A DNA stretch of 5,917 nt from an uncultured Brachyspira sp. (GTDB lineage Bacteria; Spirochaetota; Brachyspiria; Brachyspirales; Brachyspiraceae). Shown piece after piece: positions 5,861 to 5,917 of this stretch. The stretch is taken from contig CAKVCJ010000129.1 in NCBI GenBank assembly GCA_934725655.1, positions 1-5,917 on the forward strand. Direction: 5' to 3'. Position numbers and translations under genes: made by a program. The notes beneath the pieces were generated by a model, which saw only the letters and a program-made list of their open reading frames with translations, made no database searches and was not told the origin of the DNA. How positions within the stretch are numbered: the stretch's first letter is position 1; the number at the start of each line of letters is the position of its first letter.

Positions 5861-5917
5861 ATTAAAAATATTATTTTAAATTTTATATACATCAAAAAAT
5901 TTATAATAGCAAAACTA

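Noticed and set aside
5902..5907. TATAAT near the right edge as a promoter for a gene beyond the window
   Set aside because: No acceptable -35 hexamer lies at 16-18 nt, and the downstream gene is not in view. TATAAT is common in this composition.

Overview
The window is a very AT-rich bacterial chromosome segment. Gene content, the ffh-rpsP-khpA order, a spirochaete-like lipoprotein and the strong A/T bias suggest a Brachyspira-type spirochaete. That assignment is an inference from composition and protein style; a low-GC Firmicute or Fusobacterium cannot be excluded by eye.

Layout: (1) Positions 1-1832, minus strand, hold a core translation/secretion operon read right to left: ffh (SRP GTPase), rpsP (ribosomal protein S16) and the first 20 codons of a KH-domain RNA-binding protein (khpA) that runs off the left edge. 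A good sigma70-type promoter (TTGACT-17-TAGAAT) lies just upstream of ffh. (2) Positions 2039-2527, plus strand, encode a small predicted lipoprotein of unknown function, divergent from ffh. (3) Positions 2520-4248, minus strand, hold a tightly coupled two-gene unit: an ABC/AAA-type ATPase of the AAA_15/AAA_21 (OLD-like) kind followed 4 nt later by a DUF3226-like TOPRIM protein. The unit has its own near-consensus promoter (TTGACA-17-TATTAT), with a 14-bp perfect palindrome in the spacer. (4) Positions 4418-5809, plus strand, encode purF, the first enzyme of de novo purine synthesis, followed by a weak intrinsic terminator.

The ffh operon and purF are housekeeping. The stretch between them (about 2039-4248) looks like accessory cargo. 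The ATPase plus TOPRIM pair has the architecture of OLD/PARIS/AbiL-like anti-phage modules split into two proteins, and it is the best candidate in this window for a defence system. The defence role is an inference from family and operon structure; nothing in the sequence proves it.

Two start codons deserve correction against the longest reading frames. rpsP should start at the GTG at 457, because the longer TTG frame would place the Shine-Dalgarno sequence inside the gene. purF more likely starts at the ATG at 4418 than at the TTG at 4406.
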